Shown one piece after another: positions 62,195 through 64,000 of a stretch of DNA of 64,000 nucleotides. The notes beneath the pieces were generated by a model. The model worked only from the letters and a program-made list of their open reading frames with translations. It made no database searches and had not been told where the DNA came from. This DNA is from Terriglobia bacterium. GTDB lineage: Bacteria > Acidobacteriota > Thermoanaerobaculia > Thermoanaerobaculales > Thermoanaerobaculaceae. Each line of letters begins with the position of its first letter. Position 1 is the stretch's first letter. Made by a program: the position numbers and the translations under genes. The stretch lies in contig JAIQFQ010000030.1 of NCBI GenBank assembly GCA_020073245.1, forward strand, positions 1-64,000, in the 5' to 3' direction.

Positions 62195-63318
62195 AATACC
62201 TTCGCCTGATCTGGGTCAACCTCGCGCGCAAGAAGATCCGCACGGCGCTGACCGTCGGCTCGTTCGCCGTGGCGCTCTTCCTCTTCGGCCTCCTGATCGC
62301 CATCCGCGGCGCCATGAACCACGGTGAGGAAGCCGCGCGCGCCGACCGGTTGGTGGTCATCAACCGGGCCTCGATCACCCGCATGCTGCCGATCTCGCAC
62401 AACGAACGCCTGGCCCGGATCCCCGGTGTGAAGGCGGTGGTCCACGCCACCTGGTTCGGCGGCGTCTACAAGGACGAGAGGAACTCCTTCCCGCAGTACG
62501 CCGTCGACCCGGAGGGCCTGCGGGCCGTGTACCCTGATTACCTCGTCCCCGAGGCGCAGTGGAGCGAGTTCATCAGGGACCGGCAGGGGTGCATCGCGGG
62601 AGAGGTGACCGCCAGGCGCTTCGGCTGGAAGGTCGGCGACCGCATCGCGATCAAGGGCTCCTACATGACCGGCGTGTTCGAGTTCAACCTCCGCGCGATC
62701 TACACGGGGGCGCGGTCCGACGTCGACACGACGCACTTCTGGTTCAACTACGCCTACCTGGCTGAACGGTACAAGGGCAGGGTGGGCTGGTACGTGGTGA
62801 GGCTCGCCGACCCGGGCGATGCCGAGCGCGTGATCACGACCATTGACGAAGAGTTCGCCAACTCGGCGTGGGAGACGAAGACCCAGACCGAAGGGGAGTT
62901 CGGCAACTACTTCGCGAAGCAGCTCGGGGACATCGAGCTCCTGGTGCTGGCTATCGGGTCGGTGGTGTTCTCCACGCTGCTGCTCGTCAGCGGCAACACC
63001 ATGGCCATCGCCCTGCGCGAGCGCACGGGCGAGATCGCGGTCCTGAAGGCCGTCGGCTTCAGGGACGGCCAGGTGCTACGGCTCGTGCTCGCCGAGTCCC
63101 TCGTGATGGCCGCGGCCGGCGGCGCCGTAGGCATCGTGGCGGCGAAAGCCGCATGTGCAAGCCTGTCAGGCCTCTTCCCCGGGATGGTGCTCTACCTCCC
63201 GAGCGGCGAGCTGGCGGTCGGGATGGTGTTCGCGCTCGGGATCGGGTTGCTCGGCGCAGGGTTTCCGGCGCACGCCGCAATGCGGCTGCGGGTTGCCGAC
63301 GCACTGGGGAGGGTGTGA
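62191..63318 (+). CDS. ABC transporter permease (FtsX/MacB type)
   Basis: This is a 375-residue membrane subunit. An N-terminal helix (TALTVGSFAVALFLFGLLIAI) is followed by a periplasmic MacB-type core domain of about 210 residues, then FtsX-like helices: LLVLAIGSVVFSTLLLVSGN, ALRERTGEIAVLKAVGFRDG (the family cytoplasmic loop), LVMAAAGGAVGIVAAKAA and VGMVFALGIGLLGAGFPA. Its ATG overlaps the ATPase stop, and a second permease begins two bases after its own stop. A role in envelope lipid or lipoprotein traffic is inferred. Confidence 0.93.
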   Translation: MKYLRLIWVNLARKKIRTALTVGSFAVALFLFGLLIAIRGAMNHGEEAARADRLVVINRASITRMLPISHNERLARIPGVKAVVHATWFGGVYKDERNSFPQYAVDPEGLRAVYPDYLVPEAQWSEFIRDRQGCIAGEVTARRFGWKVGDRIAIKGSYMTGVFEFNLRAIYTGARSDVDTTHFWFNYAYLAERYKGRVGWYVVRLADPGDAERVITTIDEEFANSAWETKTQTEGEFGNYFAKQLGDIELLVLAIGSVVFSTLLLVSGNTMAIALRERTGEIAVLKAVGFRDGQVLRLVLAESLVMAAAGGAVGIVAAKAACASLSGLFPGMVLYLPSGELAVGMVFALGIGLLGAGFPAHAAMRLRVADALGRV

Positions 63319-63320
63319 CG

Positions 63321-64000
63321 ATGGCCATCCCATTCGTTTACAGCCTGCGAAGCGTGCGGCAACGCTACGCATCGGGTGCCGTCGCCGTGCTCGGCATCGC
63401 CGGCGCTGTGGGGGTGTTCGTCGCGATGCTCGCGCTGGCTCGCGGCTTCTCGTCCACGCTGACCGCATCTGCTTCGGATGCGAACGCGATCGTCCTGCGC
63501 GCCGGGGCCACCTCGGAGATCTACAGTTCGCTGAGTCTCGAGCAGGTGCGGATCATCCAGGACGCTCCCGGCATCGCCAGGGGGAAGGACGGCCCTCTGG
63601 TGAGCGCCGAGGTCGTGGAGCTCGCCACGTTCTCGCTGAAGAAGAGGGGAACCGACGCGAACCTCCAGGTGCGGGGCGTGTCGGCCCGAACGCTGGAGGT
63701 GCGCGAGCATGTGCGGGTGGCGCGCGGGCGGTTCTTCCGGCCCGGCCTCGCGGAGCTGGTGGTGGGAAGCAGTGTGGCGAAGAACTACGCCGGTTTGGAT
63801 ATCGGCGACACGGTCAAGTTCGGCGGCGGCACGTGGCAGGTGGTCGGCATTCTCGATGCAGGCGGCAGCGTCTTCGACTCCGAGCTGTGGTGCGACGCAA
63901 CGGTCCTGAACCAGGTGTACAAGCGACCCGAGAACCTGTTTGAGAGCCTCACCGTGCGGCTCCGGTCGCCGGCCGACCTCCAGAAGCTCAGGGACACGTT
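63321..64000 (+). CDS. ABC transporter permease, second copy (3' cut by window)
   Basis: The ATG at 63321 follows GGGAGGGTGTGACG, two bases past the first permease's stop. The 226 visible residues begin MAIPFVYSLRSVRQRYASG with a helix (AVAVLGIAGAVGVFVAMLAL), then a MacB-type periplasmic core domain (TLEVREHVRVARGRFFRPG, ELVVGSSVAKNYAGLDIGD, GGTWQVVGILDAGGSVFDSE). The FtsX helices lie beyond the window. With the previous two genes this makes a heteromeric exporter. Confidence 0.9.
   Translation, partial: MAIPFVYSLRSVRQRYASGAVAVLGIAGAVGVFVAMLALARGFSSTLTASASDANAIVLRAGATSEIYSSLSLEQVRIIQDAPGIARGKDGPLVSAEVVELATFSLKKRGTDANLQVRGVSARTLEVREHVRVARGRFFRPGLAELVVGSSVAKNYAGLDIGDTVKFGGGTWQVVGILDAGGSVFDSELWCDATVLNQVYKRPENLFESLTVRLRSPADLQKLRDT

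Overview
The window is very GC-rich bacterial chromosomal DNA, densely coded on both strands, with almost every real gene preceded by a purine-rich Shine-Dalgarno site. The gene mix (secreted beta-propellers, BNR/sortilin-like proteins, a DUF5916 outer-membrane protein, an IPTL-CTERM-like surface protein, MurJ, RsgA, a KatG/PerR pair, several ECF sigma factors) suggests a Gram-negative soil or sediment bacterium. Acidobacteriota is my best guess from protein style alone; nothing here proves a taxon. I found no rRNA, tRNA, CRISPR array or intact insertion sequence.

Layout. 1-6.7 kb: end of an unknown gene, a secreted protein with a C-terminal module seen again at 58 kb, an amidohydrolase, RsgA, an aldo/keto reductase and a Cys-rich exported protein. 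6.7-16.5 kb: a cupin, an exported glycosidase-like protein, a PQQ-type propeller, a fusion of alpha/beta hydrolase, helical repeat and formylglycine-generating-enzyme-type domains, and a cation/proton antiporter. These are separated by long intergenic stretches holding gene relics and interspersed repeats. 16.5-18.2 kb: MurJ. 18.4-23.6 kb: four genes on the minus strand (radical SAM, two HNH nucleases overlapping by ATGA, and a large P-loop ATPase with two predicted nucleotide-binding-like N-terminal domains). The ATPase gene looks richer in A and T than its surroundings. This is the most defence-like block and the best candidate for an undescribed system. 23.8-29.4 kb: a hypothetical protein, an M48 protease, a cluster of REP-like repeats, and catalase-peroxidase with its PerR-type regulator and a palindromic operator.

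29.7-44 kb: a BNR-repeat protein, a metallophosphoesterase, a Cys-rich DUF3795 protein with a double-cluster ferredoxin protein, a CGNR regulator, a NarL-type two-component system divergent from a DUF5916 protein, and an ECF sigma factor with a His-rich membrane partner. 44-49.8 kb: small membrane, secreted and Cys-rich proteins. 49.9-58.8 kb: a surface-protein region with an autotransporter-repeat protein flanked by 100-bp direct repeats, a small predicted barrel, a beta-lactamase-fold hydrolase and two tandem proteins with seven 55-residue repeats each. 59-64 kb: a PlsC acyltransferase, an ECF sigma factor with an apparent coupled leader peptide, an AhpD-like protein and a MacB/LolCDE-type ABC exporter cut by the window end.

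How they work together. Much of the window serves the cell envelope: peptidoglycan lipid flipping, phospholipid synthesis, ABC export, outer-membrane and surface proteins. It also holds stress and redox genes and several regulators. Decayed aldo/keto reductase pieces, a frameshifted copy of the first gene, a duplicated gene end and dispersed inverted repeats show repeated local duplication and decay.
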